From assembly GCF_035582795.1 (NCBI RefSeq), contig NW_027445436.1:4958770-5022769 (forward strand): DNA of 64,000 nucleotides. The letters run 5' to 3'. The notes below the pieces were generated by a model. That model was not told the origin of the DNA, ran no database searches, and saw only the letters and a program-made list of their open reading frames with translations. A program made the position numbers and the translations under genes. This DNA comes from Mycteria americana. Taxonomy: Eukaryota; Chordata; Aves; Ciconiiformes; Ciconiidae. This document shows, piece by piece, positions 47,793-58,290 of the stretch (position 1 is its first letter; every line of letters begins with the position of its first letter).

Positions 47793-48020
47793 TTCACTAG
47801 CCCTGACTCAAAGGTATTTACCTCAGGAATGCAATCCAGACTCTTAGTCAGGGCACCTTTTTGTCTTAAAGGGAACATCATATCGATCCTGGGAGGTGCC
47901 CAGGGGACAGCAGTTTGTGATGCAATTCTAGCGCTGGGGCAGTTAAGAGAATACCAAGCCAAAAGGGAAGAGAGGACATTACCCTTTGTGGATAAACTGC
48001 AAAAGAAAAAAGTTACCTGA
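47793..48020 (+). other. Protein-like open segment, unrecognised
   Basis: Immediately after the broken LTR an open frame of about 75 codons ends with TGA at 48018. Its composition is protein-like (SRLLVRAPFCLKGNIISILG, then a charged end with KLQKKK). It could be the end of a host gene exon (an AG lies at 47800-47801), a transposon gene or chance. I cannot choose. Confidence 0.3.
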
Positions 48021-48840
48021 AAGGAGATGTTATTATTATTAGGTTACTTTAGTTACACATTATTATTAGGTTACTTCATCCACAAACAAAATATATTGAT
48101 GGATTTCCTCTTACTGATTAGGCTATTGAAAAAAAAATGGGTTTTCACTGTGAAATCGCCTACCTTCTTGTGAAAATAAATAGGTCCACATTATTATATG
48201 TGTAATCCAGCAAATTTGGGCACCCACTACAGAAACTTCAATTAAGTGGAGATATACTCAGGGTGTCTCAGGCATGTCAGATGAGTTAAAATGTTTGCAA
48301 CTACATTAGCTTTGAAGTAACCCATTATGGCCCAGTGTCTTTCTGTTATCCATGAAGGTCTTACATGAGTTTCATTCTATCAAACTAAATTATTATTCCA
48401 GAGATGTTATTTGTAGGTTTTGACCTAAGAGCTAGACTATGGCAGTTTCCTTGTTTCCACTCTATGCTTTGATATTTTTTCTAGCAGAATGATATAATAA
48501 ATTCAAAGGATGGACAATCTTACAGCAACTACTTGCATCAACTGCTATTTTCTCCAAAATGGGAATCATCCACTGCCTGGTGTACCACAATGGTTCCCAC
48601 TGAATTAAAACTTCTGTTGAAATTATTACTACTCTACTAGTCTATAGGATATTCATGCCATCTCTGCTGTATCTATTTAATGAAGATTTTCGCTCCTAAT
48701 ATTTCAGTTCATACTATCAAATACACAGCAAAGTGGATCTATTAATTGTCTCAGCTCCGTGCTTATAGCCTAACCCTCCAAGGTGCTGATTTCAGTAGGA
48801 AGTAGTTGCAGCCAATGTGACTTTCCATTCTGGAATGCTC
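48021..48840. other. Non-coding spacer
   Basis: Only a near-duplicate TTATTATTAGGTTACTT (48030-48046 and 48060-48076) stands out. Confidence 0.5.
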
Positions 48841-48870
48841 TCCTGTCAGATGTCTGAGCCAACCTGCCTC

Positions 48871-49421
48871 TCAATTTTTTTTATCTTTTAATGTCTTTGA
48901 GACATCAAGAAATACTTCCTGGTTGCCAGGAAATATTTCCTGGTTGCTGACATGACTGCTGGTCAGTGTGCTGAACACTTTCATGCCCACCTGGTCCACC
49001 AGGTATTTAGTGTTAGCCATGAGTAACACCTCAGCATGCCCCAAAGGCAATCCAGGCACCACCCGCACCTTCTTCATAAACAGCTCTGTCTTATCAGTCG
49101 ATCCCCCAGCATAACATCCAGCTGGCTGAAAATAGAGGCCAGTGGGTAATTCATGAGACCCACGGCCTCACCATCTCTGAGGTTTGAACTTTCAGCTTTT
49201 ACAGTCTTGCAGCCACGTTACAGCAGAGTGTTGTTTAGATCTATGTAATCTTCCCCATTCCCAGCTATGAAAAAGTCCAGAGGTGCAGACTCTGCAATAG
49301 CTGAAAGTGGAGGCACCTCAGTAAACAGTCTTTTCTCAATGCTGGTCTGTGTCAGGGACACTTCAAAAAAATCCAGCTCAAATTTGGTACATTCTTCTGA
49401 GCAGCCATGAACGGAAACCAT
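48871..49421 (-). pseudogene. Polinton F54H12.2-like capsid gene remnant
   Basis: N-terminal part 49421-49218 has the family hallmark LTQTSIEKRL, PPLSAIAES and GNGEDYIDLNNTLL. The bridging stretch 49200-49080 reads GLMNYPLASIFSQLDV, and 49077-48871 gives a later segment with LGHAEVLLMANTKYLVDQV. Large middle and end parts are missing. Database proteins of this family are labelled F54H12.2-like. I understand them to be jelly-roll capsid proteins of Polintons (probably major capsid), and that role is recalled, not shown here. Confidence 0.8.
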
Positions 49422-49426
49422 CCGTT

Positions 49427-49948
49427 TTAAAATATATTCCCTTTTCTAGCAGTAGAATGGGACCTCTTTCTCTGGGATTTCTGTTTCTTTTGCACAGTTC
49501 GGCCCGGCTTGTTCTTTTTCTTCTTCCTGACCTGGTCAGACTGTTGTCTGGCGCCCCACTTCCTTTGTCTTTTACAGGGCTGGGGCGGACCTTCCCTCTG
49601 GGGGCATGACATGGCACTCTTTCTTTTAAGGCTTTTTCTTTGAATATAAGCAAGTCCTGAGCCCTCCTCATTTGACAGCATTTCCAACTTGTCCACAACA
49701 ACCCTGGAAACATAGCTAAACACATTTTTTGCAATATCTTGAGCGGTGCTTTTAATGTGTGGTGTAACAATATCCAGACACCTTTTCAAAAGCGGGACAG
49801 CCCTTCTAAACAGGCTACAGAATATACCTCCAATGCCCACACCATACATCACAAGAATACGTTGAAAACTAGGGAGACCATTGCCAGCCTGGGCTCTGTA
49901 ATAATTCACGTACAAGGACGGGTCCCCATAATTTTTTACCACTACCAT
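49427..49948 (-). pseudogene. Polinton pX-like basic core protein
   Basis: A start ATG at 49948 begins a 173-codon frame. GDPSLYVNYYRAQAGNGLPSF is the conserved beginning of the small adenovirus pX/pVI-like proteins of Polintons. A glycine-rich amphipathic segment (YGVGIGGIFCSLFRRAVP) and a strongly basic C-terminus with many KKK/RKR runs follow, as in DNA-packing or membrane-active virion proteins. The frame shows no internal stop. Upstream it is fused in frame to the preceding gene because that gene's stop is lost. Confidence 0.75.
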
Positions 49949-50703
49949 TTTGGTGTACTTTCTTAAAATAGGCTTCTGGGGCTGAAGATGCAGCTTGACA
50001 ATCACCTTCCCAAAGGAAAATGAGATGTGCTGGTTCTGGTCAGTCTTTATTCCAGCGCTGTTCATGTCAATGTGCTGGCAGTTTACGAGCAAGTAGTGTG
50101 GCTTATATGTCACCATAATGATCTCATCGTTATTACTGCCAGTCGGAACACAGCGCAATAAACGAAGTGCAAAGTCCCTGTCAAGCTGGTGCTCTACAAG
50201 GTCCATGTAGAGGAAGAGTGAGTTAAATCCTCCGGTGATGTCTGCCCCAGAGGGAAATTTCTTAGCAGCAGCCCCCAGAGAAGCCCCCAAAATATGTGCT
50301 AGATCCCCAGTTGTAGAAAAAAGTATAAAGCTTCTCATCCATTTTGAGCTTTGTTTTCCTTATAATGGGGTCATAGACCAGGCCCACTGCTGGAGAGTCA
50401 ACAGCCAAAGCTTTGTTGTGGGGGTTAATAAGATGGTTCATGCGTTCCACTAACATGGAGAGGGATGGATAATAGCCTTTCCACAAAGTATTCTGCCATG
50501 TCTTGCCCTGCAGCGCTATTTCAAAGATGGTGTCTTCATTGATGTTATTCCAGCTGTGTGTATTTCCAACACCCCACCTCCCACTTCCCAGAGAGCTCCA
50601 GGAGTCTCACCAGATGTATGGTGAAGTTCAAGCTGGTGTTTTGTGGGAAGATTTTGGTGCTAGCATTGCTGGGCAGCGTGATGTGGAAACCTCTGTCTGC
50701 CAT
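49949..50703 (-). pseudogene. Polinton capsid-type gene (LPSNAS family)
   Basis: ATG at 50703 starts MADRGFHITLPSNAST. Two frame changes (near 50545 and 50345) lead through GYYPSLSMLVERMN and GDLAHILGASLGAAA to a region with YMDLVEHQL, YKPHYL and FSFGKVIVKLHL. This order is that of a widespread Polinton virion protein lying between integrase and the pX-like gene, possibly the minor capsid (penton-like) protein. Assignment to a structural role is by family knowledge. It lies 29 bp after the integrase stop. Confidence 0.7.
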
Positions 50704-50732
50704 TCTTCTTTTTCCCCCTGCTCCACTTCCAG

Positions 50733-51219
50733 TCACTTGATGTCTTGGACTTGGGAGACTTCTATCCAACTGCTAAATTTCTGGGGCCAGCCATGGCACT
50801 TCACCAGCAGCTGTTTCTTTCTTCTTTTCCCTTCTGCAGAAATGATCTTCTCAATTTTGTAGATTCTGTCCTTGTCAGCATTCACTTTTTGAAGTTCTTC
50901 AGGGTAAAATGTCCCCTCGATTGCTTTGTAACCATAGTCTATTAAGTGGTGCACAGGTATCTGTCCCCTTCTCACAATTTCAGCTACTATGAAAATTCCA
51001 TCTGTGAACCTCTGCTCATAACCTTTCTCAAATCTCTTTTCTCTTCTAGACACCCTGATGTGGTCTCCTTTTTTGAGCAGAGGTGCAGATTCTTTAATTT
51101 TAAGCACACCTGCATATACAGTTTTCCAAACCCTTGCAGAGTTTGAAGTGATCACATCCACATGCTTGACTCTGATGATAGTTTTGTGGAAGCTATGGTT
51201 ATAGCTTTTTATAAACAAT
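50733..51219 (-). pseudogene. Polinton integrase C-terminus with chromodomain
   Basis: 162 codons remain and run into the LTR of provirus E at 51220, so the catalytic part is missing. KKGDHIRVSRREKRFEKGY is the SH3-like segment after the DDE core, FYPEELQKV the linker, and YKIEKIISAEGKR...CHGWPQKFSSWI the chromodomain with the aromatic W-Y/F-W pattern mostly kept. This architecture matches F54H12.3-type Polinton integrases. The missing N-terminal part should lie beyond the far end of provirus E, outside the window. Confidence 0.85.
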
Positions 51220-51799
51220 TGTTGTAATAATCAAATGTAAGTATACAATTCACATAATGATTGATGCTGCTATAGAAATCCACTGTAGAGCCCTACCCTA
51301 TCTCCATAGGAACTTAGACAATGTACTTTTGTCTAATAAGCAGGATGTGGCTGTTGAAAAGCAGAAGTGTAACTGATGTATTACTAGCCCAGTTAGTAAA
51401 CCATGAAGAACCGCTTGGATCTGCCAAAAAAGTAGGAAACTAGGGGAAAGGTAATTCCGGCAGGGGGAGATCGATTGCAGCCACCGACTCACGGACCACC
51501 TACCCCAATTATACCACCGACTCAAATGATGAGGTTGAAGAAGAACAACTAAGCATGCGTACTAATTTACATGCTGGGCGAAGAGATTTTAACCAATCAT
51601 TTAATAGGAGAATACTGCATATGTATTAGGAAGTTGAATATGTTAATGCTTTGTGTATAAATACCTGTTAATTTGAAAGCTTGGTGTGCTGTCTTGGGAC
51701 AGGCACCCATATCTGCGCAAACATGTAATAAAATACCTCTGCTCTGTGTGTATATTGGCATTTTGCACACCAGGTAAACGAACCCCGATTTTTGGGACA
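51220..51799 (+). repeat. 5' LTR of provirus E
   Basis: TGTTGTAATA to TTTGGGACA, 580 bp. TATAAAT at 51656-51662 and AATAAA at 51727-51732. The R/U5 part (ACCTCTGCTCTGTGTGTATA region) recurs in inverted orientation inside the composite LTR of provirus G near 62045-62105. The end could instead be 51802. Confidence 0.85.
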
Positions 51800-51805
51800 A
51801 CATTT

Positions 51806-51823
51806 TGGCGATGCAGATGGGAC
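51806..51823 (+). promoter_or_regulatory. Primer-binding site of provirus E
   Basis: TGGCGATGCAGATGGGAC, a variant of the C, F and G primer sites with an altered middle, so a match to the arginine-type tRNA is imperfect. Confidence 0.65.
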
Positions 51824-52037
51824 TGCGCTGACAGCCTTGCCTGGTTTGTCTTGCCGTACCCGACGCGGGGAAGAGGACTGAGTGGACTCCAGCACACGCC
51901 GACCTGTTGATCGGGGACTCCATTGGCTCCTCTCCTGCACTCGGGCGGTAAGCCACACAACGGTTCAACGCTATTGGAAAAGAGGTATTTTCTGATCAAG
52001 GGAAAAGGGAGAAGTCTATTTGGGAAGTAGCATACTT

Positions 52038-52122
52038 ATACTGCGTAAGGCATATCAAAGAGAGATATGTGGCAGAAAAATACTGCGTAAGGCGTACGCA
52101 GCAGAATACTGCGTAAGGCATA
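52038..52122 (+). repeat. Threefold ATACTGCGTAAGGC repeats in the E leader
   Basis: ATACTGCGTAAGGC(A/G)TA starts at 52038, 52080 and 52106, between primer site and gag. Copy 2 can fold as GCGTA/TACGC, copy 3 pairs GCGTA with a TACGC 23 bases on, and copy 1 is followed by CATATC/GATATG. Confidence 0.85.
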
Positions 52123-52168
52123 TTGCAGAAAGATACGCAGCAGTAGAATAGGCTTTTTCGGTACCGAT

Positions 52169-53266
52169 ATGGGCAGTGCTACTTCTCAAGAGACTCCCCC
52201 TTGTTCTCCCTTAGGATGCATCCTGAAAAATTGGAATAAGTTTGGAGGGGACCCCATGACAAAGGATAAATTAAAACGATATTGTAATCAATGCTGGCCA
52301 CAATATCCATTGGATGATGGTGAAAAATGGCCTGAAACTGAAAATATTAAGTACAGTACTATATTACAATTAATGTTATTCTGTCAAAGGACTGAAAAAT
52401 GGAATGAAATACCTTATGTAGATTTGTTCTTTGCCTTGAGAAACAATTGGGAAGTTAGAAAAAATTGTGGACTTGTGGATTCTAAAGATCAAAATGGTGT
52501 CTATTTGGTCAAGAAAAAGGATAGCGATTCTTGTTGTACAAGCTGTAAAACAAAAAGGAATGGTACAGAGGAAAATGATGAGGATGTTCAGTTGTTAGTT
52601 GCACCTCATAAAATTGTAGTGATGACTCATAATCCTAATTGGGGTGACATTCAAGCTCTTTTGGAATATTTGTTTTCCACGGAGAATAAAAGAATACCAG
52701 GACATAGATACCTATCTCCCAAGGGGGGGGGATCCTGGTGGGATCCAAATACTGGTGGAGGGTTACAGAGAATAAAAGGATATAAAAAAATTATTCTATA
52801 CGGAATCCAGCATGGAATCCAGAAACCACAGAATTGGGCAAAACTGTATGAAATACAACAGGGAGATAAAGAACCCCCATCTGTCTTCTATGAAAAATTA
52901 TGTGAAGCAGCTCAGAAGTGGACTAATTTGGACCCCGAGGATGAGAATAATTCTAGATTTCTTAATGTGCTGTTCATTGGTGAGGCAGCACCCAACATTA
53001 GAAAGCAATTACAGAAAGTGGATGGTGCTGATGGTATGACAATATCCCAATTGTTATCAATTGCTTACAAAGTTTATAATAACTGGGATGAAGTAGAGGA
53101 AAAGGAAAACCAAAAGAAATCAAAGTTACAAGCTTCCTTGTTGGCTGCCTTGTCAGAAGGACAAGGAAGAGGCAGAGGAAGAGGCAGAGGAAATTTTAGA
53201 GGAGATTTTGAGGTAGAGGAGGAAATCGTAGAAATACTGGGGAAAGTCAAATTAATACTCCTTTAG
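52169..53266 (+). pseudogene. gag: gag of provirus E, nearly full length
   Basis: ATG at 52169 gives MGSATSQE (glycine-2 for myristoylation) and 365 open codons. Matrix: PLGCILKNWNKFGGDP and WPQYPLDDGEKWP. Linker: a Cys-rich spot and acidic run. Capsid: MTHNPNWGDIQALLEYLFS and PPSVFYEKLCEAAQKWTNLDPED (major-homology-like). Nucleocapsid: RGRGRGRGNFRG. A frameshift near 53230 separates it from its zinc knuckle, which continues at 53275 in another frame. It is the most complete gag in the window. Confidence 0.9.
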
Positions 53267-54008
53267 GAGCAAATCAGTGTGCATATTGTAAGCGAGAGGG
53301 ACACTGGAAAAAAGATTGCCCACGCCTTTTGAATAATCAGGAAAAAGGAACGGAGACAGCTGCCGAGGTATTGGCAGAGATAGGATTGGATTGAAGGGGA
53401 CCAGAGGAATTTATTAAAGTTTCCCCAGCCGATCCTCTGGTTCCAGTAAAGCTGGGGAATGAAACAATAGATTTTTTAATAGATAGTGGAGCAACTCACT
53501 CGGTACTTACTGAAGGGCCTTTAAGTAAAATTAAGACTAGTGTAATTGGTGCCACTGGGAAAAAGACTCTAAGGTCATTCTTACAACCAATGGAGTGTAC
53601 TATTGGAAATGCTATGGTAACTCATTCATTTCTTTATATGCCAGAGTGCCCCTTGCCATTGTTGGGGCAAGATTTGCTATGCAAATTAAATGCACAAATA
53701 ACTTTTTCTGAAAATTTGGTACAGCTGCACATTTCCCCAGAAAATGCCTGGAAAGCACAAATGTGTCTGCTGACTCAAGGTGAAAAGGATGAAAATACAG
53801 ACATTCCTGAAGAAGTATTGAATGCAGTGATACCACTGGCATGGGCATCGGGGAAACCGGGATGCGCAAAAGGCATTACCCCAATCAAAACTTACCTGAA
53901 ATCTGGAGCCCAACCAGTAAAAAAGAAACAATATCCTATCAGATTAGAGGCGCAGAAAGGACTGGAACCACTCATTAATTCTTTCTTAGAATATGGGGTA
54001 TTATGGGA
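53267..54008 (+). pseudogene. pol: Nucleocapsid-protease-RT start of provirus E
   Basis: A zinc knuckle [14 protein letters not shown] (about 53279-53320, CX2CX4HX4C) ends gag, and an in-frame TGA at 53392-53394 fits the gag-pol boundary or a decay stop. Protease follows with FLIDSGATHSVL (about 53473-53508) and PLLGQDLL. Reverse transcriptase begins with KKQYPIRLEAQKGLEPLI and stops in mid-codon at 54008, where provirus G starts. Confidence 0.88.
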
Positions 54009-54090
54009 TGTCAAAGGAGAAGCTGTTGCCCGAGCACTCACACACCATTCAGGGAGTCGCACACACACCACCCGAGACTTTAACTGCTAG
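54009..54090 (-). repeat. Terminal 82 bp of the 3' LTR of provirus G
   Basis: Matches 61398-61478 (end of the G 5' LTR) with a few differences. It starts TGTC at 54009, next to GGGA, and is cut at 54090 by provirus F. Confidence 0.88.
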
Positions 54091-54749
54091 TGTAACCAGA
54101 TGTAACCAAAGTGATTAGTTTGTTCTTTTGTAACTAAGCAACATAGAGATAGGAGCGGGGTAGGCAATACTTTAATGTTGTGTTTGTACATCTATGGCTA
54201 TGGATATGCTGCCATGTCCAAAGACAATAGGACGAGGAGTAGTACGGACATGCTGCTATGCTCCCAGTACAGCCCCAGCCCATCTTGACAACGAGTCGAG
54301 GGGTAGTTAGAATAATTGGTTTGTGTTAGAATAGGAATAAGGGTGCCAAATCATTGTTAGGGACCATGCACCGTGAAGAAGGGAAGCAAGTTACATAAGC
54401 AAGGTGATATTGCGCATGTCCAGAAGAAGGGGTCAACTAAAGGACACACCTGTACGACCACCCAGGACCACCAGAGACCCCCACGGAAGCCCCTCGGAGT
54501 TCAAGGACTCATGCGTAATGACCATGCAAATATGATAATTAGTTCTGGGAAATAGAATGAATATGCATGGTCATTCTGGGAAATTTGATGCATATGTATG
54601 TAACTGGACAATATAAGCTTTGGTTGATGTAACCTGCGGTATGCACGCTAGGTGGAATGATCCCCCGTGCATCCGGCGCCGTAATAAAGAATGCCTGCTT
54701 CTTAATACTACATTGGTGTTAAGGAGTTTGATTCCCAATTTCGGTGACA
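54091..54749 (+). repeat. 5' LTR of provirus F
   Basis: TGTAACCAGA to TCGGTGACA. CAATATAAGC near 54608 is the likely TATA element and AATAAA is at 54683-54688. Same type as the solo LTR at 37159-37817. Confidence 0.95.
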
Positions 54750-54753
54750 ATTT

Positions 54754-54771
54754 TGGCGACCCAGGTGGGAC
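54754..54771 (+). promoter_or_regulatory. Primer-binding site of provirus F
   Basis: TGGCGACCCAGGTGGGAC. The complement, GTCCCACCTGGGTCGCCA, reads as T-stem strand CCCAC, a seven-base acceptor strand, G73 and CCA, the pattern of an arginine-type tRNA. I infer the tRNA identity. It is not searched. Confidence 0.7.
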
Positions 54772-55046
54772 CCTGCTTCTGAATTTTGGCCGGTCCGAGG
54801 GATCGCAGGACCTCCAGCCGGCACCGAGGGATTCTCGGGGAGAACCTCCGATCCCCTGGACCAAAGAATTCTGAGCAATTTCCCCTGGAACAAGGTAATA
54901 AAGCATTCTTTCTGAGTATACTGGTAACAAGGGTTGGTTGCCTGCCTGTAAGGCGCAGCGAAAGCTACGCAGGGTTGGGCTAAAAAGGTACCTAAGGTAG
55001 CTAATCTCTGCTAGGGAAAAGCCTGTGGAGCTCTGGCTAAAGGGTC

Positions 55047-55124
55047 GGGGTTAGAGTCCCCAAAGGGGTTAGAGTCCCCTATAAGGTTGTGGGTTCGAGT
55101 CCCACTTAAGGGGTTAGAGTCCCC
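55047..55124 (+). repeat. Four tandem T-arm-like hairpins in the F leader
   Basis: Each has a 4-5 bp stem and a 7-base loop. 55047-55061, 55065-55079 and 55110-55124 read GGGG-TTAGAGT-CCCC. 55089-55105 reads GTGGG-TTCGAGT-CCCAC, the geometry and loop of a tRNA T arm. The third stem equals the T stem implied by the primer site at 54754-54771. Confidence 0.88.
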
Positions 55125-55318
55125 AGCTGGCTAATGGTCTTGATTGGTTTTTGAATTTTGGTTTGGCTATTGGAACTACAGATTTGTTGTGCGTTCAGAT
55201 ATAGTTTTTATGGTTTTGTGTTGTATTGGTCTTTGAATTTTGGTTTGGATATTAGAACTACGGATTTGTTGTGTGTCCGGATATAGTCTCTATGGTTTTG
55301 TGTTGTATTATTTTTATA

Positions 55319-55930
55319 ATGGGAAGTCAGCAGTCACTGGAAGGGGGGATCCCGAGAACATCCCCTCTAGGCTGTATATTAAGGCATTGGAAAAATCTAG
55401 GAGGAGATCCACTATCTCGGAAACAATTGATTGAATATTGTAATCATTGGTGGCCATTGTATACTTTGGATAGTGGGGAGAGATGGCCAAAGAACAGTAC
55501 ATTAAGGTATAATACCGTCTTGCAATTAATGCTGTTTTGTAGGCGGGAGGGTAAATGGGATGAAACACCTTATGAGGCATTTATTTTTTGCTTTGAGAAA
55601 TCATCCGGAGTGGCAAAACCAGTGTGGGATTATCCCGCAAGATTCTATGATATTGACTTTGGAAAAAAACAGGGAAGGAATAAGAGTTTAAGATGATGTT
55701 ACTCTGCCTGTAGCATTGGGAAAAGGTGTTTGAAATGTGGAAAGGAGGAGGAGGGAAAGCAGGAATAGGTAGGGGAAGGGGAAGAGGAGGACCACCAGGA
55801 GGAGCAGCACCTCCGTTTAGACCTCCCTGGCTGCAGAAGATCAGTGTGCTATCTGTAAGGAGAGGGGGCATTGGAAAAGGGAATGTCCCAAAGGGAGAGA
55901 ATTGGATCGTTCGCTACAGGCAATTAGGTT
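55319..55930 (+). pseudogene. gag: gag remnant of provirus F, capsid deleted
   Basis: ATG at 55319 gives MGSQQSLEGG. Matrix motifs PLGCILRHWKNLGGDP and WWPLYTLDSGERWP follow, open to TGA at 55694. The capsid region is absent. Within 50 bp an Arg/Gly-rich stretch (GRGRGRGG, about 55768) and a zinc knuckle CAICKERGHWKREC (about 55848-55890) appear in another frame. No complete Gag can be made. Confidence 0.88.
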
Positions 55931-55954
55931 GATGACTCTGAATGATGAGGACTG

Positions 55955-56300
55955 AAGGAGAACAGGGGAGTCAACCCCAGCTGAACCCCTGGTTACATTA
56001 AAGCTGGGGAATGATGAAGTGGAATTTTTAGTTGATACAGGGGCAACATATTTGGTATTAAATATATGTAAAGGGGGGTTTAGTCACAAAACTGTAAAGC
56101 GTTGTTGGGGCAACAGGGCGGAAGAAAAACCGGCCGTTTTTACAACCTTTGAAATTCAAATTGGGAAAGCAATGGGTAACTCATCAATTTTTGTATATGC
56201 CAGAATGTCCATCATCTTTGTTAGGAAGAGATATATTGAGTAAATTGAATGCACAAAATAATTTTTTAAAATGGGGAGACTCAGCTGTTAATACCTGAAT
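55955..56300 (+). pseudogene. pro: Protease remnant of provirus F
   Basis: EFLVDTGATYLVLN holds the aspartic active site DTGA (about 56022-56063). A frameshift soon after scrambles the flap region, and CPSSLLGRDIL-like sequence in another frame near 56208-56240 marks the distal strand. Confidence 0.82.
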
Positions 56301-56308
56301 CAAAAGCT

Positions 56309-57420
56309 GTGGAAGCGAGAATTTTTATGTTACAGAACACACCAAGACTGAAGGAAGAAATTCCTGCAGAAGTAGAGGATGCAGTAACACCCTTGGTGTG
56401 GGCTAGTGGAATCCCAGGTCGGTCTAAATTGGCGGAACCAGTAAAGGTTGTTCTAAAATCTGGAAGTAAACCAGTAAGACAGAACCAGTATCCTATTAAG
56501 TGGGAAGCTAGAAAGGGGTTGGAAGAATTAATAATGAAATTTTTGAATTATGCATTATTGATAGAGTGTGAATCAGAATATAACACCCCAATATTGCCAG
56601 TGAAAAAGCAGAATGGCAAGGAATATAGGTTAGTTCAAGATTTAAGAGCCGTGAATCACATTGTTCAAGACATTCACCCGGTAGTAGCTAACCCATGTAC
56701 CTTGCTGACATCCTTAAAAGAAAAACCTAAGTGGTTTACTGTACTTGATCTCAAGGATGCTTTCTTCTGCATACCTCTAGACAAAGATAGCCAGGCATAT
56801 TTGCCTTTGAATGGGAAAGCCCCACCACTGGACGCAAGACACAACTCACCTGGATGGTGCTACCTCAAGAGTTCAAAAATAGTCCTACAATATTTGGTAA
56901 TCAATTGGCAAAGGAATTGGAAATGTGGAAAAAAGAAAATTTAGGAGTAATATTGCAGTATGTAGATGACATCTTGATAGCAGCAGAGACTCAGGAAGAC
57001 TGTTTACAAGTGACCGTCAGCTTGCTGAATTTTTTGGGACAAGCAGGGTACCGAGTATCAAAAAGCAAGGCCCAGATTGGGAAAGAGACTGTCATATATT
57101 TAGGCTTTGAAACTTCGCAAGGACAAAGAAGATTGGAAGCATGCAGGAAGGAAGCAATTTGCCAAGTTCCAGAACCCAGAACCATACGGGAATTGCGGGC
57201 AGTTTTGGGTATGGTCGGGTGGTGTCGATTGTGGATCCTCAGTTATGGATTGTTAGTAAGACCTCTTTATGCAGCTTTGAAAGGATCCCAGGAGAATCAC
57301 CTGTTGTGGACACCTGAGTGTCGGACAGCTTTTAAAAATCTGAAGAAGGCTTTGATGTCCACACCTGCCTTAGGACTCCCAGATTTAGCAAAGCCTTTTG
57401 AATTGTTTGTACGTGAGTGA
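56309..57420 (+). pseudogene. pol: Reverse transcriptase of provirus F, one frameshift
   Basis: Frame 56309-56944 covers NQYPIKWEARKGLEELI, YNTPILPVKK, and VLDLKDAFFCIPL with the first catalytic Asp. A frameshift near 56790-56850 leads to 56854-57420 with EFKNSPTIFGNQLA, YVDD (about 56959-56970), LGFETSQGQR and LGMVGWCRLWI. G-to-E/Q changes near LPQ(G) are visible. It ends at TGA 57418. Confidence 0.9.
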
Positions 57421-58290
57421 CAACATCTTGCTTTGGGTGTGTTGACTCAAAAATTAGGAACTTGGAAATGGGCCGTTGGGTATTTTTCTAAGCAATTGGA
57501 TAATGTCAGCAAGGGATGGCCTGGATGTTTGCGAGCTGTGGCAGCAACTGTACTCTTAATCCAAGAAGCAAGAAATTAACCATGGGGCAGAAAACTACAG
57601 TTTATGTCCCACATATGGTAATCTCTGTTTTGGAGCAAAAAAGGGGGCATTGGCTGTCCCCAAGTCGCATGCTCAAATACCAGGTCACTCTCTTGGAACA
57701 GGATGATGTGGAGCTTAAAACTACAACAGCAGTGAACCCAGCAATGTTTTTGAGCTCGGAAATGGGTGAGTCTTTACACCATGATTGTTTGCAAACTATT
57801 GAACAGGTATATTCTAGCAGACAGGACTTGACGGATGAACTGCTGCCTAATCCTGATTTGGAGCTGTTTACGGATGGAAGCAGTTTTGTCCGAGATGGAA
57901 AACGAATGGCGGGGTATGCAGTGGTCACCACCACGCAAGTGATGAAAGCTGAAGCCCTCCCTGTGAATATATCAGCACAGAAAGCAGATTCACTCACATG
58001 GAGCTATCTGGAAGGAAAGAGGACTGTCGTCAGCTCAAGGATTGCCCATTAAATACAAGGAAGAAATTCTCCAAGTCCTCCAGGACATCCAGCAGCCCAA
58101 GGAAGCAGCGGTAATGCATTGTAAAGCACATCAATTTGGACAAACCGTGGTAAATGTGGGCAACCGATTGGCTGATAAAACTGCTAGAGAGGCAGTGGAG
58201 CAAAGCATCCTTGCCCTGGTACCAGTAAAACAGGTAAAACTTCCAACCCAAATTATGGTAAATTGGATAGATTATTGGCAGAACAGTTGA
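57421..58290 (+). pseudogene. pol: RNase H region of provirus F
   Basis: Connection sequence (LGTWKWAVGYFSKQLDNVSKG) runs past the stop at 57418. 57516-58052 carries LTMGQKTTVYVPH and then LFTDGSSFVRDGKRMAGYAV, the RNase H start. Middle helices are partly deleted. 58042-58290 resumes with VMHCKAHQFG and VGNRLADKTA, the last catalytic His/Asp region. Inactive. Confidence 0.85.

Larger units (their letters stand above)
48850..51219 (-). mobile_element. Polinton/Maverick (adintovirus-like) remnant
   Basis: Four adjacent minus-strand genes in order: integrase end with chromodomain, a capsid-type gene with a LPSNAS start, a small basic pX-like gene, and a F54H12.2-like capsid gene. This set is specific to Polinton/Maverick elements and their viral relatives. 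All are damaged, and the fragment ends near 48850. On the right it is cut at 51219/51220 by the LTR of provirus E. No polymerase B, protease or ATPase gene is present in the window. Confidence 0.85.

Noticed and set aside
55087..55105. tRNA gene
   Set aside because: Only a T arm is present. There is no D arm, anticodon arm, acceptor stem or A box, so it is not a tRNA gene.
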